Made by a program: the position numbers and the translations under genes. Shown here piece by piece: positions 43,640 to 53,042 of a DNA stretch of 64,000 nt (its first letter is position 1; every line of letters starts with the position of its first letter). The DNA lies in contig NZ_CP048631.1 of NCBI RefSeq assembly GCF_010669125.1, forward strand, positions 95,742 through 159,741, given 5' to 3'. Below the pieces are notes generated by a model. That model saw only the letters and a list, made by a program, of their open reading frames with translations. It had not been told where the DNA came from and ran no database searches. The DNA is from Ancylobacter pratisalsi. GTDB lineage: Bacteria; Pseudomonadota; Alphaproteobacteria; Rhizobiales; Xanthobacteraceae.

Positions 43640-44500
43640 TTAAGCTAATTTGGCTCGCTCCTCGAACTCGACGGGGCTGAGATAGCCCAATGTCGAGTGC
43701 CTGCGCCGGCGATTGTAGAAGCGCTCGATGTAGTCGAACACGTCGGCCCTGGCATCATCCCTCGTCCTGTAGACCTTGCGGGCTGTCCGCTCGGTTTTCA
43801 GCGACGAGAAGAAGCTCTCCATCGCAGCATTGTCCCAGACGTTGCCCGATCGGCTCATCGAGCAGGTGATGCCGTGGTCAGCCATCAGTCGCTGGAACTG
43901 CTCGCTCGTATATTGGCTGCCCTGGTCGGAGTGATGCAGCAGGCTGTCCGGCTTGCCGCGGCGCCAGATCGCCATAATGAGGGCATCGGTGACGAGCTGC
44001 GCCGTCATCTCTGCCTTCATCGCCCAGCCGACGACACGTCGTGAGAACAGGTCGACGACGGCGGCAACGTAGAGCCAGCCCTCCGCGGTCCAGATATAGG
44101 TGAAGTCCGCCACCCATTTCTGGTTCGGGGCCGAGGCCTCGAAGGCGCGGTCGAGCAGATTGTCAGACGCGGCTGCCCGCACGCCGACATCCTTCGGCAA
44201 CCCACGACGGCGCGGCCGGGCTCGCAACCCACGCTCCCGCATGATCCGTTCAACCCGATGCAGCCCGCAGGAGAGCCCTTCCGCCAGCACATCGTGCCAG
44301 ACCCGTCGTGCACCATAGGTCCGATCGCTGCTCTTGAAGCTCCGGTCGACCGCCGTCGCGAGCACGTCATCATGCCGGGCATGCGCACTGGGGCTGCGAT
44401 TGAGCCAGGCATGAAAGCCCGACCGCGAGACATCCAGAGCGTCGCATAGCCATGCCACCGGCCAGATGCTCCGGTGCTTCGCGATGAAGGCGAACTTCAT
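43640..44500 (-). CDS. IS3-family transposase OrfB
   Basis: This 286-residue DDE transposase has an N-terminal HTH_21-like region (TYGARRVWHDVLAEGLSCG), first D in VADFTYIWTAEGW, second D in HHSDQGSQY and catalytic E in NAAMESFFSSLK, ending GYLSPVEFEERAKLA. It is intact, but its OrfA partner is split by the island, so transposition is probably lost unless the island excises. Its ATG overlaps the OrfA stop. Confidence 0.92.
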   Translation of the reverse strand: MKFAFIAKHRSIWPVAWLCDALDVSRSGFHAWLNRSPSAHARHDDVLATAVDRSFKSSDRTYGARRVWHDVLAEGLSCGLHRVERIMRERGLRARPRRRGLPKDVGVRAAASDNLLDRAFEASAPNQKWVADFTYIWTAEGWLYVAAVVDLFSRRVVGWAMKAEMTAQLVTDALIMAIWRRGKPDSLLHHSDQGSQYTSEQFQRLMADHGITCSMSRSGNVWDNAAMESFFSSLKTERTARKVYRTRDDARADVFDYIERFYNRRRRHSTLGYLSPVEFEERAKLA

Positions 44501-44652
44501 ATCGCTTCCCTCGCGAAGAAGGCTGCGGCCTTTTTTAAGATGTCGCGCTCCGCCTTCAGCTTGGCCACTTCCCTGCGCAGCCGGTCAATCTCGAGCTGCT
44601 CGGGCTTCATCTGACCCTGCCCGGGAAAGGCATGCTGAGGATCCGCCTTGCC
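44497..44652 (-). pseudogene. OrfA C-terminal fragment
   Basis: This frame reads ADPQHAFPGQGQ and EIDRLRREVAKLKAERDILK and ends FFAREAI: the linker and leucine-zipper half of an IS3 OrfA. Upstream sequence leaves the family at about 44650, the left junction of the island. The matching N-terminal half is at 55065-55229. Confidence 0.85.
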
Positions 44653-44690
44653 TTTACTATTAAATCCCCGACAGTACAGGCACTTATCGC

Positions 44691-45911
44691 CTACGGTCGC
44701 GCCGTGGTCGCGTCCATAGCGGCGATTGGCGGCAGCATGGTCGCGCCGCCAAGTTGAGCGACGGCGCGTTCGACAGCCTGGGCGCCCGAATTATCTTCCG
44801 GGAAGAGATGGGCGTACACGTCCATAGTCACCGCGATTTTTGAATGCCCGACCAACCTGGATATGACCAGCGGAGGGAGGTTTTGCTCGGCAAGCAAGCT
44901 TACATACGCATGTCTCATTTCATGCATGCTAAAGAGAGGCGTACCCTTCTCGTCGAGCAGGCCGGCATGTTTCATGGTGGCCGGCCAGTGGAAACTGGTA
45001 AGTTTGTTCGGGCAAAAGGGGAGCCCTCGACGCCCGGTCAACACATACCCTGCGGTCGGTCGACCGTGGCCCTCCCAAATCTGCTGTAGAACCGCGCGGA
45101 TCGGCGATGACATAGGAACAGATCTCTTGCCCGCCTTTGTCTTCGGCGCCTTCAACTTGTCGATGCGTGAATAACTATGGCGTAGCCGCAGCACGCCCTC
45201 GATAAAGTCGACGTCCTCCCACTGAAGGCCGGCCATCTCTCCGCGCCGCAGTCCGCCGAAAATGCCAAGCGCAACGATCGCCGCTCGAATTATCGGGCTC
45301 TCGCCGCGCGGCCCGGTGAGATACGGGCGCTTCTCCTGCGTGGCGATTGAATTGATCAACTGTCCAATCTGCGCCTTGCTGGGAATGCTTACGGCTTCCC
45401 GTTCGCCCACGACCATGCGCACCCTATCGTGAATGAGCGGGTTAACCTTGAGCCAACGGCGACGGATCGCATATCCGATAGAGAGGGAAACCACAGAAAC
45501 AAACATCTGCACGGTTCGCTTTGAATAGCGCACCCGCATCTCGTTCGCGAAGTCTTCGACCATCAGGCCGGTTAGTTCGGTCAGGCGTCGCCGCCGAAGA
45601 TTCTCCGAGATACCCTTCGCTTTTGTCTCGTATCCATAGAGCGTATTGCCCGCCAACTCGCCACGTTTCCAACGCGCCTTGCAATCTTCCAGATAAGCAT
45701 CCATCGCGCGTCCAAGTGTAACCGACTGTGACGGAGCAACATGTGTTCCGTCTCTGACGTCAATATCTACCTGAGACCTAAAGGCATCAGCGTCCTTTTT
45801 CTTGTCAAAGGTCTTCAACCGGCGCTTGCCGGATTGGTCCGTATATCGAACAACCCACGTTTCCGACTCTACGCCGTTATGCTGCCTCTTGCGCTTAGCT
45901 ACGCTCGCCAT
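44691..45911 (-). CDS. Tyrosine recombinase (island integrase)
   Basis: This 406-residue phage-type integrase has an N-terminal arm-binding region (WVVRYTDQSGKRRLKTFDKK), a SAM-like core domain, and catalytic residues R in GGLRRGEMAGL (about 221), H-x-x-R in MHEMRHAY (about 326-329), H in GHSKIAVTM and Y in MDVYAHLF (about 364). It is the outermost gene, about 40 bp from the left junction, as usual for attL. Length is normal and no lesion is seen. Confidence 0.92.
   Translation of the reverse strand: MASVAKRKRQHNGVESETWVVRYTDQSGKRRLKTFDKKKDADAFRSQVDIDVRDGTHVAPSQSVTLGRAMDAYLEDCKARWKRGELAGNTLYGYETKAKGISENLRRRRLTELTGLMVEDFANEMRVRYSKRTVQMFVSVVSLSIGYAIRRRWLKVNPLIHDRVRMVVGEREAVSIPSKAQIGQLINSIATQEKRPYLTGPRGESPIIRAAIVALGIFGGLRRGEMAGLQWEDVDFIEGVLRLRHSYSRIDKLKAPKTKAGKRSVPMSSPIRAVLQQIWEGHGRPTAGYVLTGRRGLPFCPNKLTSFHWPATMKHAGLLDEKGTPLFSMHEMRHAYVSLLAEQNLPPLVISRLVGHSKIAVTMDVYAHLFPEDNSGAQAVERAVAQLGGATMLPPIAAMDATTARP
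44694..44711. repeat. Iterons at the left end of the island
   Basis: Two GGTCGC copies (44695-44700 and 44706-44711) are spaced exactly 11 bp apart and overlap the last codons of the integrase gene. The same heptamer series occurs at the other end (54891-54931), which fits arm-type integrase or Xis sites. Confidence 0.5.
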
Positions 45912-46041
45912 GGTGTGGGCCTCTCTTGTCGCATGCAGCTTTCGGAAAGCCGGAAAAGCTGCGTATGCTCAATATGTTGCGGGAAAGCTCATGTCGTGCC
46001 GAGCGCCCGGCGCCAGCGCGAGGCGGCGCCGGGCGCGCGCT

Positions 46042-46287
46042 TCAGTCGGCCACGCGGGGCTGTGAGCCTTTCGCCGGCTCGATCTCGGTCAGCGAAGTCA
46101 GCACGGTCAGCGAGGCCATAGCACCTTCGATGTGCTTCTTGGCCTTGAGGTTCATCGCGGCGAGTGCGTCGCAGACGTTGTCGTCTGGAACAAGCTCCTC
46201 GGTCAGAAGCATCAGTCCCCGGACCAAGTGGCCGGCAATGGCCAAATCACGCTCTGCCGACTTGATGATGAGTGCCATGTTCGTCAT
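46042..46287 (-). CDS. Small hypothetical protein
   Basis: This 81-residue, largely helical protein starts MTNMALIIKSAERDLAIAGH and has a hydrophobic central helix (LVRGLMLLTEELV). The start codon overlaps the stop of the upstream acidic gene (TGATG) after a G-rich ribosome-binding site. Function is unknown; it is typical of the short early genes next to integrases. Confidence 0.5.
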   Translation of the reverse strand: MTNMALIIKSAERDLAIAGHLVRGLMLLTEELVPDDNVCDALAAMNLKAKKHIEGAMASLTVLTSLTEIEPAKGSQPRVAD

Positions 46288-46811
46288 CAACACCCCCCGT
46301 CGTCCGCGACGCCGTTGTCATCGTCGTCGGCGCCGCCGTGCGGGTCGCTGTCTTCCTCCGGGTCGTCATCCTCCCGAAAGTCGTCCATCTCGCCGTCGCT
46401 GTCGGGCTCGGCGCCGTCGTGCTCGTCTTCGCGCTCATCTTGGCCGCCGTCCGCCCAATGCAACTGCGAACGCTGAGGCTCGCCCGAGGCGACCACCGGG
46501 CCTATCCCGCTGCAGTATCTGGCGCCCCCAAGGCCGGCCTCGGGCGCACCGAGGCTCGGCTCCAGATCGCCGCTTTCTTCGGCATCCTCGAACGGCATCC
46601 CTCGCCCGTCGTTGAGCACGGGCGGGGCACCGCTCCATTCGGGATAACTGGCGTCCAGATAGTCCCCAGCGGCTTCAAGGTCGGGATCGCCTTCCAGGGC
46701 GTCCAGCGCCGCTATGGCGCGCTCGATGATGTCGGTGAGGTCGGCGCGCATCGCGTGGTGATCGCGGCGTGGTGACGGCGCAGGGCCGCCATAGGCTGTA
46801 TCGAGGAACAT
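46287..46811 (-). CDS. Acidic low-complexity protein
   Basis: This protein of up to 174 residues has an N-terminal helix (DLTDIIERAIAALDALEGDP) and a strongly acidic, glycine/aspartate-rich tail (GEMDDFREDDDPEEDSDP). The start may be ATG 46751 instead of 46811, since neither has a strong ribosome-binding site. Such proteins are common in Hyphomicrobiales prophages; a DNA-mimic role is possible but unsupported. Confidence 0.5.
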   Translation of the reverse strand: MFLDTAYGGPAPSPRRDHHAMRADLTDIIERAIAALDALEGDPDLEAAGDYLDASYPEWSGAPPVLNDGRGMPFEDAEESGDLEPSLGAPEAGLGGARYCSGIGPVVASGEPQRSQLHWADGGQDEREDEHDGAEPDSDGEMDDFREDDDPEEDSDPHGGADDDDNGVADDGGC

Positions 46812-47183
46812 GGGTTTGCTCGCGGTCTAGAACCGGCCTGCTAAGAACCGGGGAGCTTGCACGCCTGCTAAAACGTAAGCTCCGATTGCCAGCGAACGTC
46901 ACTGGCGCCGGGCGGTTAGCAGCACGTCCGCGAGAACGCACCCACGAGCTTTTGCCCAAAAGGGCTATTGCATGGCCCGTGGCCGCCCGGCATAGTGAGC
47001 CGGTCGGCGCTCACAGGTCGTGAGCCCGTCGTTATTCGGAGTGCAAGGCCGGCAAGCCGAGCGCTCCTATCGCGGATGAAGCGCAAACCCCGGCAAGGGT
47101 CCGCTTCGGGTGCTGCTAAGCCACCAAATCACAGACTAGACGCGAACCCCACGGCCGGCAAGCCGATGGGGGTTTCCGCGCGC
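46812..47183. other. Gene-free interval in the island
   Basis: No credible gene was seen in 372 bp. Near 47144-47178, AACCCC and GGGGGTT form the arms of a hairpin around ACGGCCGGCAAGCCGAT, directly after the HNH gene stop on the minus strand. It could be a weak terminator. CCGGCAAGCCGA occurs twice (about 47050 and 47155). Confidence 0.4.
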
Positions 47184-47744
47184 CTATTCGACGTGGCGCC
47201 AAATCTCCCGGCGAACGATCTGTCGAACGGTGCTGGAATCCACCCCATACAACACCCCCAGCTCGGTGCTGTTGGCGCCACCGGCGGCCCGCGCCCGGAT
47301 CTCCGAAACCTGTGACGCCGTCAGCTTAGCGCTTGCGATTTGCTCTCCTCGCAGAACTGACTGGGCCAGCCGGGGATACCGTCGCGATCCCAGGCATGTC
47401 GGACGGCCCTTCGCCAGCATATCGGCGGTGTTGTCCTTTACGGTCCCTAGAAACAAATGAGCGGGATTGACGCACATCGGCACGTCGCAACGATGGCAGA
47501 CGCACCAGCCGATGGGATCGCCCTTGTTCAGCAGGTAGGAGACCCGATGCGCCTTCCACGTTGTCCGAAGAGGGCGCGGCGCGCTGATATGTCCATAGCC
47601 GTTGCTGCAGCGTGCCCCCTTCCACAACCAGCAGGCATGAGGCCCGCCTGAGACGTCCACCTTCTGCCAGAACCGTTCGGCCAGCGCCGGGGTGAGCACG
47701 ATCGGCCGGCTGCGGGCGTGCGCGCCCGTCCGTTGCTCGGTCAT
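47184..47744 (-). CDS. HNH endonuclease
   Basis: This 186-residue nuclease has the HNH_3-type order: CWLWKGARCSNGYGHI, then AHRVSYLLNKGD, a zinc-binding CVCHRCDVPMCVNPAHLFLG and NTADMLAKGR. The C-terminal part has a helix-turn-helix (SEIRARAAGGANSTELGVLY). Phage HNH proteins often assist DNA packaging, or they may be homing enzymes. Start ATG 47744; the frame open to 48128 runs through the next gene. Confidence 0.82.
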   Translation of the reverse strand: MTEQRTGAHARSRPIVLTPALAERFWQKVDVSGGPHACWLWKGARCSNGYGHISAPRPLRTTWKAHRVSYLLNKGDPIGWCVCHRCDVPMCVNPAHLFLGTVKDNTADMLAKGRPTCLGSRRYPRLAQSVLRGEQIASAKLTASQVSEIRARAAGGANSTELGVLYGVDSSTVRQIVRREIWRHVE

Positions 47745-47875
47745 CTGATGTCCTACAATTGGGGGGGGGCGGCGGCTATTCAGCCTCTCGCCAAGAAGCA
47801 AGCGGCAAGGCGCACCCGGATGGCGGAAGCTCTGGAGAAGGCCGCGCGGGGCTGACGTTCCGCGCGGCCCTTCGG

Positions 47876-48106
47876 CTAGTGCCGCGCCTCGTCCGTTCCC
47901 ATGCTGGCGTTGTAGCCGGCCAGGACGTTCTCCAGCAGCACCCGGCCGGCCTCGATGCTGTCGCCCTTCGCCATGGCGGCGACGGCCACCAGAAGGCACG
48001 CCCTCGCGATGGCCTCGTGTCCAACGCCCATCGTCTCCAAGGTGCTCGCCGCGCGGGCCATCAGCCGGTCGGCGAACATTTCGCGAAGGTCCGCCGCGTC
48101 GCTCAT
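47876..48106 (-). CDS. Small hypothetical phage-island protein
   Basis: This 76-residue helical protein (MSDAADLREMFADRLMARAA) has its start overlapping the stop of the tape-measure gene (ATGA), so the two are translationally coupled. Function is unknown. Confidence 0.55.
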   Translation of the reverse strand: MSDAADLREMFADRLMARAASTLETMGVGHEAIARACLLVAVAAMAKGDSIEAGRVLLENVLAGYNASMGTDEARH

Positions 48107-50079
48107 GCCGTCGCCCTCCGAAGGCCAAAGGATCGCTGGGCGGCCTGCGCCCCGCGCCCGTTGCCTTGGAACTGGCTCACCATTTCCTCTTCGACCAGCT
48201 TTCGCACTGTAGCCGCGATATTCACGGACCCGTCCGCGCCCCGGCTCTGGCTCACGCTTGCCGTGGTGCCCGGCAAGGTCTGCACCGACACGTTGACAAC
48301 AAGCGCGCCACCGCCCGCGCGGGCACCGTGCTGCATGGCCGGGCGGAAATCCGGGAAACTCGGCACCATGCCGCCGTCAGCGAGGTGCGGCAGGATATTG
48401 CGGTTGATGGCATCCAATAGAGGCAAGTTCTTTCGCGTCGCCTCGGCGTTCACGACATACTCGCCATTGGAAAGCCGCGCCGGAATGCTATCGGACTTGC
48501 CGGTGCCAGGCCCGCTGATGCGCCCGCCGGTGGCCGCGTGGACTATCCCGCCGTTCTTGAACCCCAGCAACGCGCCGAGCAACCCCCCGCCGGCGCCCCC
48601 AGCAGCGCCACCAGCCGCGCCGCCCAAACTTGAGAAAAGCCCATTGAGGACCGATTGCAGCGCCAACTCTAGAACGCGATCGAGCACACGATTCAAAGCG
48701 TTTTCGAGCGCATCCGCCGTGCTGGCACCCTGTCGAAGGTCCGACACGAAGCCGCTCAGAGCGTCCGCAGCGATCCCCTTAACTTCGGCCATGCCCTCCT
48801 GCAGGCGCATCTGCGCTTCTGCCGCGCGGTTTAGTTCTTCGGTCATCTGCCCGTAGAGCCGCGTCTTTGCTTCCAGACTTGAAATCTGGTCCGGCGAAAG
48901 GTCGATCCCCTCCCGAGCGGCCTGCGCCAGCAGATCCTCCTTGAGCCTCAAGGCCTCCGCCGCGCCCGCCGTCAAGCCAAGCGCCTGCTGTTCGACCTGC
49001 AACTGCGCAATGCGCTCATTGGCGGCCTGGATAAGATCTCGATAGACGGTCGCCTGGTCGCGATCGTTGCCGCCCGTGCCCTTGGCGCCGCCCTTGTTCG
49101 GAACGGCCTGCGTCGGCACGGTCGGCGTGATGGTGACGGATGGCGGGCGCGTCGCGATCAGGTCATCAAGCTGCTTCAGCTCGGCCTTACGGTCGGCGAC
49201 AAATGAATCGCTGAACCCGTAGTTCTCATACCGCTTCAGAGCCTCGCGAAGCAGATCGGCGCGACGCTGCAACGTGTTGGTCGACTGGTTTTCGACCTTG
49301 TTGAGCATGTCGAGGAAGGGCGCCAGGGCATTCGCCGCCGCGACGATCGCCGCCTTGACGTTGTTGCCCACCGTCGCCGCGATGCTGGCAAACTGCCGGT
49401 CCACCTCGGCGGCTTTCTCGATCAGTTCGGCGGAAATGACGTTGCCGGTTGTCCGCGCCTCGGCTCGCAGCTTGCCGACGCTCCCGACACCTCGGTCCAA
49501 CATCTGCACGAACTGCTCGCCGCCGGTGCCGCCGAAAAGCTCGTCGGCGATGCGGATAGCCGATGCGCGGTCAATCTGCGCCAGCTTGTCGATGATCTCT
49601 TGAAACAGGTCCGCCGGGTTGCGGAGCTTCTCCTTCAACTCGTCGGCGCCATAGCCCAGGCGCTGGAACGCTTCCGCCGCGCTGCCGCCGCCCGTGGTGA
49701 CAAACTCGTCTCCCCGCAGGGATAGCTCTTTCAGACCGTCCGTAAGGGCGTCGACGCTCACAAGGGACTGGCGCGCCGCATAGGCGAGCTCTTGGAACGC
49801 CTCGGCGCCTACGCCTGCCCGCTTCGCCTCGGCGTTGAGTTGGGCGAGGTCCGACGTGATCGCCTTGAACCCCGCGCCGATGCCCGCCACCGTGAACCCG
49901 GCGAGCGCGAGCTTCATTCCGTCGCCGATGCCGGCGAGCGCCGCGCGGGCCACGCCGCCGACCTTCTGCGCCCGGCCGCCGAACGTGTTGAGCTCCTTGC
50001 CGGCCTTCTTGATGCCGTCATTGAACCGGGCGCTGTTCAAGCCCAGGTCGACATAGATTCCTCCCGCCGAAACAGCCAT
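48103..50079 (-). CDS. Phage tail tape-measure protein
   Basis: This 658-residue protein has an N-terminal tape-measure region (ARFNDGIKKAGKELNTFGGR, a hydrophobic helix MKLALAGFTVAGIGAGFKAI), long coiled-coil helices and a glycine-rich C-terminal stretch (SLGGAAGGAAGGAGGGLLGA). This resembles short lambda-like tape measures. Its presence with head genes but no other recognised tail gene is odd. Start ATG 50079. Confidence 0.75.
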   Translation of the reverse strand: MAVSAGGIYVDLGLNSARFNDGIKKAGKELNTFGGRAQKVGGVARAALAGIGDGMKLALAGFTVAGIGAGFKAITSDLAQLNAEAKRAGVGAEAFQELAYAARQSLVSVDALTDGLKELSLRGDEFVTTGGGSAAEAFQRLGYGADELKEKLRNPADLFQEIIDKLAQIDRASAIRIADELFGGTGGEQFVQMLDRGVGSVGKLRAEARTTGNVISAELIEKAAEVDRQFASIAATVGNNVKAAIVAAANALAPFLDMLNKVENQSTNTLQRRADLLREALKRYENYGFSDSFVADRKAELKQLDDLIATRPPSVTITPTVPTQAVPNKGGAKGTGGNDRDQATVYRDLIQAANERIAQLQVEQQALGLTAGAAEALRLKEDLLAQAAREGIDLSPDQISSLEAKTRLYGQMTEELNRAAEAQMRLQEGMAEVKGIAADALSGFVSDLRQGASTADALENALNRVLDRVLELALQSVLNGLFSSLGGAAGGAAGGAGGGLLGALLGFKNGGIVHAATGGRISGPGTGKSDSIPARLSNGEYVVNAEATRKNLPLLDAINRNILPHLADGGMVPSFPDFRPAMQHGARAGGGALVVNVSVQTLPGTTASVSQSRGADGSVNIAATVRKLVEEEMVSQFQGNGRGAQAAQRSFGLRRATA

Positions 50080-50080
50080 G

Positions 50081-50389
50081 TCACGTGCCCGGCTTTTCGA
50101 GGCTGCGCAAGAAGTGGGCAAGCGCAGCGCCCGCCGCCGCGGCGCACGCCGCTATGCCGTGCCTCGCCAAGAGTGCATCGGCGCGGTCTCTGTCCGGTTC
50201 ACAAACGCCCACCTCCATGGCTGCCAGATATCCGGGCTGAGTTCCTGCCGCCAACATGCCGCGAAGCACGGTAAGCGACATGCCGGCTTCCGATTCCACG
50301 TCACGCAGGATCTCGTTCAACGTCTTGCCCGCATATCGCTCCACCGCGACGACGCGATGCACATCGAGCTTGATTGTCAGATCAGCCAT
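50081..50389 (-). CDS. Small phage morphogenesis protein, possibly tail-assembly
   Basis: This 102-residue product (MADLTIKLDVHRVVAVERYA) sits between the gp10-like and tape-measure genes, the position of tail-assembly chaperones in lambda-like phages. The stop is one base before the tape-measure start. Sequence alone does not identify a family, so the role rests on gene order. Confidence 0.5.
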   Translation of the reverse strand: MADLTIKLDVHRVVAVERYAGKTLNEILRDVESEAGMSLTVLRGMLAAGTQPGYLAAMEVGVCEPDRDRADALLARHGIAACAAAAGAALAHFLRSLEKPGT

Positions 50390-50936
50390 TGCCTGCCGCC
50401 TTCTTCGCTGCCCGCTTGGCGACGCGCCGCGCGGTCTTCTCGATCTCTGTTTTGAGGTCCGCCGCCATGACGCGCACCGCGCGGTCGTCCTCTGCCCGCA
50501 GCGCCGGCCCCATGTAAGGCTGTCCGTCCACCCGGAACTCATGGCCGTCTTTCGTGGCCATATGGCCGTACTCGGCAAGGTGCGCGTGCGGCGCCGTCGC
50601 CCTCACGCGAACGGTGGCAGAGGTGCCCCGGCCCGCCACCTTCGCGTTCGCGGCATGCGCGGCGGCGGCGGCATCTGCGCGGGTTCCCCCATCCCGCATG
50701 GTGCTCGCGAACGCCGCTTTTCCGGCGTTGTTGCCCCGCACCACGACGGTCTCAATGCTGTCCCGCAATTCTCCGCTGTCGACGGGGGCCAGGTTCCTCG
50801 CCATGTTCTCGATGGGCTTGGCGGCCTTCTTGAGCACCCGCGTGAGCACGCCGCGCTGCGTCGCCTTGCTGAACTGGCCCAGCGCCTTTTCGAGGTCCGC
50901 CAGCCCTTCGACCTTCATTTTCGCGATCAGTGCCAT
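50382..50936 (-). CDS. HK97 gp10-like head-tail protein
   Basis: The protein has 184 residues, and the start matches the HK97 gp10 pattern (GLADLEKALGQFSKATQRGV, KKAAKPIENMARNLAPVDSG, then ELRDSI). A family motif (HLAEYG) follows. These proteins sit at the head-tail interface. An alanine-rich insert (DAAAAAHAANAKVAG) is longer than usual. It overlaps the next gene by 8 bp. Confidence 0.82.
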   Translation of the reverse strand: MALIAKMKVEGLADLEKALGQFSKATQRGVLTRVLKKAAKPIENMARNLAPVDSGELRDSIETVVVRGNNAGKAAFASTMRDGGTRADAAAAAHAANAKVAGRGTSATVRVRATAPHAHLAEYGHMATKDGHEFRVDGQPYMGPALRAEDDRAVRVMAADLKTEIEKTARRVAKRAAKKAAGNG

Positions 50937-51115
50937 CGGAAAAATGTCCTCAATTCTGCACGCGCGTTTCTTCTATGGGGACGCCGGTACTGAGGCATGG
51001 CAGGTTTTTGACGCCACCACCCCCCCCGGGCGGCTGGAAGACCGGCGGCGGCCCGGCTGGGAACCCGATAAGCCGGGCCGCCTCGCTGACGATGATGTGC
51101 CGAACGCGGCCACCG

Positions 51116-51673
51116 TCATGCGTTCTTGTGTCTGAGAGGCTTGTCGAGCTTGACCACGCGGCCACGGCCCGGCGCGTCGAGCGCCACCACACGCACCCCG
51201 CGCACCATGTCGATCTCGGCGAGCGGCATCGCCGGCACCGTCACGAGAGAGAGCTCGAAAATCTCCACCTCCATGAACCGCATGCCGCCGTTGGCTATGG
51301 CCTCGACCTTCCCCGGCACCGGGCGGAAGCCGATGGACACGGCCGTGATAATGCCGGCCTTGATGCTGTCCCACGCCTCGTTCACGCGGTCCTGCAACGC
51401 GCCGGGATTCTTCACGTGCGGCAGCTTGGCCTTGAACCGCACCCCGTCCTTGGTCGGCGCCATCAGCGACGCGGTGCCCACCGGCTTCGCGTGGTCGTGC
51501 TGCCACAACAGGGGGATGGGGTTTTTCACCCGGACGCCGCGCGGCTCGATGATGTCGCCGACGCGGTCGAGTACGCCGGCCGTGGCGAGCCCCTCGATCT
51601 CCCGCATGTCCTCGCGCACGTCCCGCACGATCAGGCGGGATTCCATCCGCACGATGCGCGCCGCCCGGTCCAT
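51116..51673 (-). CDS. HK97-family prohead protease
   Basis: This 185-residue serine protease has its catalytic histidine in LLWQHDHAKPVG and serine in ITAVSIGFRP, followed by the family segment VEIFELSLVTVPAMP. It would cleave the scaffold region of the capsid protein during head maturation. The start overlaps the stop of the capsid gene. The 179 bp between it and the gp10-like gene hold an eight-C run but no clear gene. Confidence 0.88.
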   Translation of the reverse strand: MDRAARIVRMESRLIVRDVREDMREIEGLATAGVLDRVGDIIEPRGVRVKNPIPLLWQHDHAKPVGTASLMAPTKDGVRFKAKLPHVKNPGALQDRVNEAWDSIKAGIITAVSIGFRPVPGKVEAIANGGMRFMEVEIFELSLVTVPAMPLAEIDMVRGVRVVALDAPGRGRVVKLDKPLRHKNA

Positions 51674-52764
51674 CAGTAGGGCACCCCGGCGATGTAGGCG
51701 ACGGCGCCGGCGCGGCGCATCTGCCACCGCAGGAAGCGGATGACCATCACGCCGATGCAGTTGGTTTGGAAAAGGCTCACCACGGACGTGGCGGCCGGGT
51801 CGACAGAGTTGCCGGTCGGATTGTCGAGCATCTGCAGCGACGCCTCGCGGGAGACGTTGGCCTCGGCGCCATCGTCCGCCACCTGAAGCTCGGCCGCGTC
51901 CAGGGCCACGATGATGTTGCCCTCGGGGCTCTCGCCGTCCTTCGGCATCTCGGTCGTGGTCAGCACCGGAATTCCCCAGATCATGCCGCCGTTCGGCCCC
52001 ATGGTGATGTTGCCCCACCGGGGATTGTCCAGGCTGGCGATGTGCGTCGCCGTGCGCCGGGACATGATGAAGTACGGCGCCGCCATGCCCGTGGTGATCA
52101 GGTCGAGAAGGGCCTTGAGGTCGCTCGCCACCGCGTCGGCATCCGAGCCGCTGGCCGTGATGCTCGGCGCGTCATAGGTGATCGAGGCCGGCGAGACGTT
52201 GCCGCTGCCGGCATGCGTCGGGTCGAGTAACTGGCCGTCCGAAAACTCGACGATGCCGGCGGTGATGTCCTGTTCGACAAGCGCCTCTGCGTCCGGCGCG
52301 GAAGACCGCACGATTTCGTCGGTGAGCACGACGATGCCGCCGATCTTGGACCGCTGCATGGTGCCTTCGGAAAAGGCCATGGCGCGCACCGGGATGGCGC
52401 CGCCCTCCTCCACCCATGCCGCCGGCACGCCGGCCGTCGCGATGGGATAGCGCACCTCGAAAGGCACCTTGCGGTAGCCCTGAATGCGGCCCAGCACGGT
52501 GCGCGGCCGGATCACGCCCACATATTCGCTCACCAACACGTTGATGCCGACAAGCTGCTGTCCCCACGTGCTGCCGCCGCTCGATGCGGCCGGCACCGCG
52601 TCGCGGGTGATGAGGTCCAGGTTCTTGGAGTGCGGATAGCGGGCGGCGAATATCTCGCGCGCCTCGCCGGGCGTTTCGGCGCTTCCCTCGGCCATCACCC
52701 AGCGGATGAAGTCTTTCGCCCGCAGGTTCGATTCATAGGCCCGGCTGATTTCCATGTGGTTCAT
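51673..52764 (-). CDS. HK97-fold major capsid protein
   Basis: The protein has 363 residues with HK97-fold features: FEVRYPIATAGVPAAWVEEG (E-loop/P-domain region), KIGGIVVLTDEIVRSSAPDA and PRWGNITMGPNGGMIWGIPV. An N-terminal 60 residues could be the scaffold removed by the neighbouring protease. Order protease-capsid is standard. Confidence 0.85.
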   Translation of the reverse strand: MNHMEISRAYESNLRAKDFIRWVMAEGSAETPGEAREIFAARYPHSKNLDLITRDAVPAASSGGSTWGQQLVGINVLVSEYVGVIRPRTVLGRIQGYRKVPFEVRYPIATAGVPAAWVEEGGAIPVRAMAFSEGTMQRSKIGGIVVLTDEIVRSSAPDAEALVEQDITAGIVEFSDGQLLDPTHAGSGNVSPASITYDAPSITASGSDADAVASDLKALLDLITTGMAAPYFIMSRRTATHIASLDNPRWGNITMGPNGGMIWGIPVLTTTEMPKDGESPEGNIIVALDAAELQVADDGAEANVSREASLQMLDNPTGNSVDPAATSVVSLFQTNCIGVMVIRFLRWQMRRAGAVAYIAGVPY

Positions 52765-52824
52765 TCGGAACCGCTCCCAGTAATGATTTGCACCAGAACT
52801 AGCACAGCGCGTTTCGCCACCGCG

Positions 52825-53040
52825 TTATGCGTAACGCTTCGCCCATAGGGCCACCAGCTTCTCCAGCGCCTCGGCTATTCGCGCACGGTCTTCTGCATCC
52901 CACTCGCCTAGAAGACCTTCCGACACCAGTGCATCCGCGAGCGGCCCTAGATCAACCGCCACTTGAAGCACCGCAGTGTGGCGTTTGGCGCGCGCGCGAT
53001 ACCGCCGTTGCCGCTCGGCGGCCCCGTTCTGCTTCGTCAT
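52825..53040 (-). CDS. Small hypothetical protein
   Basis: The protein has 71 residues with a basic N-terminus (AAERQRRYRARAKRHTAVLQ) and an acidic helical C-terminus. It lies two bases after the small terminase gene. The basic head suggests DNA contact. Function is unknown. Confidence 0.5.
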   Translation of the reverse strand: MTKQNGAAERQRRYRARAKRHTAVLQVAVDLGPLADALVSEGLLGEWDAEDRARIAEALEKLVALWAKRYA

Positions 53041-53042
53041 GG